NCBI GenBank assembly: GCA_019243595.1
Contig: JAFAUA010000191.1
Coordinates: 1-6,627, forward strand
DNA length: 6,627 nt
Direction: 5' to 3'
Source of the DNA: Acidimicrobiia bacterium
GTDB taxonomy: Bacteria > Actinomycetota > Acidimicrobiia > Acidimicrobiales > AC-14
Shown: in pieces, positions 6,622 to 6,627 of the stretch
Position numbering within the stretch: position 1 is the stretch's first letter
Layout: each line of letters opens with the position of its first letter
Notes under the pieces: generated by a model
Seen by the model: only the letters and a program-made list of their open reading frames with translations
Told to the model about the DNA's origin: nothing
The model's database searches: none
Position numbers and translations under genes: made by a program

Positions 6622-6627
6622 GGTCCT

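Overview
The window is very GC-rich with strong G/C bias at third codon positions. Together with GTG/TTG starts, overlapping genes and long GC-rich hairpins without T-tracts, this points to an actinobacterium (Actinomycetota). The pairing of a very large GT2 membrane protein with stand-alone GT4 enzymes recalls Acidimicrobiia-type genomes, but that placement is from memory and no marker gene is present. No tRNA, rRNA, CRISPR array, insertion sequence or phage gene was seen.

Layout: (1) 1-2768, minus strand: the first 922 codons of a very large glycosyltransferase. It has an N-terminal GT2 catalytic domain, a multi-pass membrane region and the beginning of a C-terminal non-membrane part that runs off the left edge. 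(2) 2769-2892: a 124-bp divergent control region with a recognisable promoter pointing right. (3) 2893-3222, plus strand: a 109-aa lysine-rich helical protein with a layout like mycobacterial heparin-binding haemagglutinin, without assigned function. (4) 3223-3296: two perfect hairpins between convergent genes, one of them a 15-bp stem serving as a terminator for both strands. (5) 3297-6621, minus strand: an operon of three GT4-type glycosyltransferases (transcription order 6621 to 3297). Both junctions are 4-base stop/start overlaps (GTGA, then ATGA), so translation is probably coupled.

The simplest reading is a small cell-envelope glycan locus. Three soluble or peripheral GT4 enzymes would add successive sugars to an activated carrier. 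The GT2 membrane enzyme would act at the membrane in the same or a related pathway. Donor and acceptor sugars cannot be read from the sequence. The small helical protein is transcribed separately, apparently from its own promoter and with highly biased codons, and may be an abundant surface or envelope-associated protein. No wholly new system is evident. The best points to follow are the small protein and its promoter with a LacI-type operator-like core, the coupled GT4 trio of unequal relatedness, and the uncharacterised membrane and C-terminal parts of the GT2 protein.
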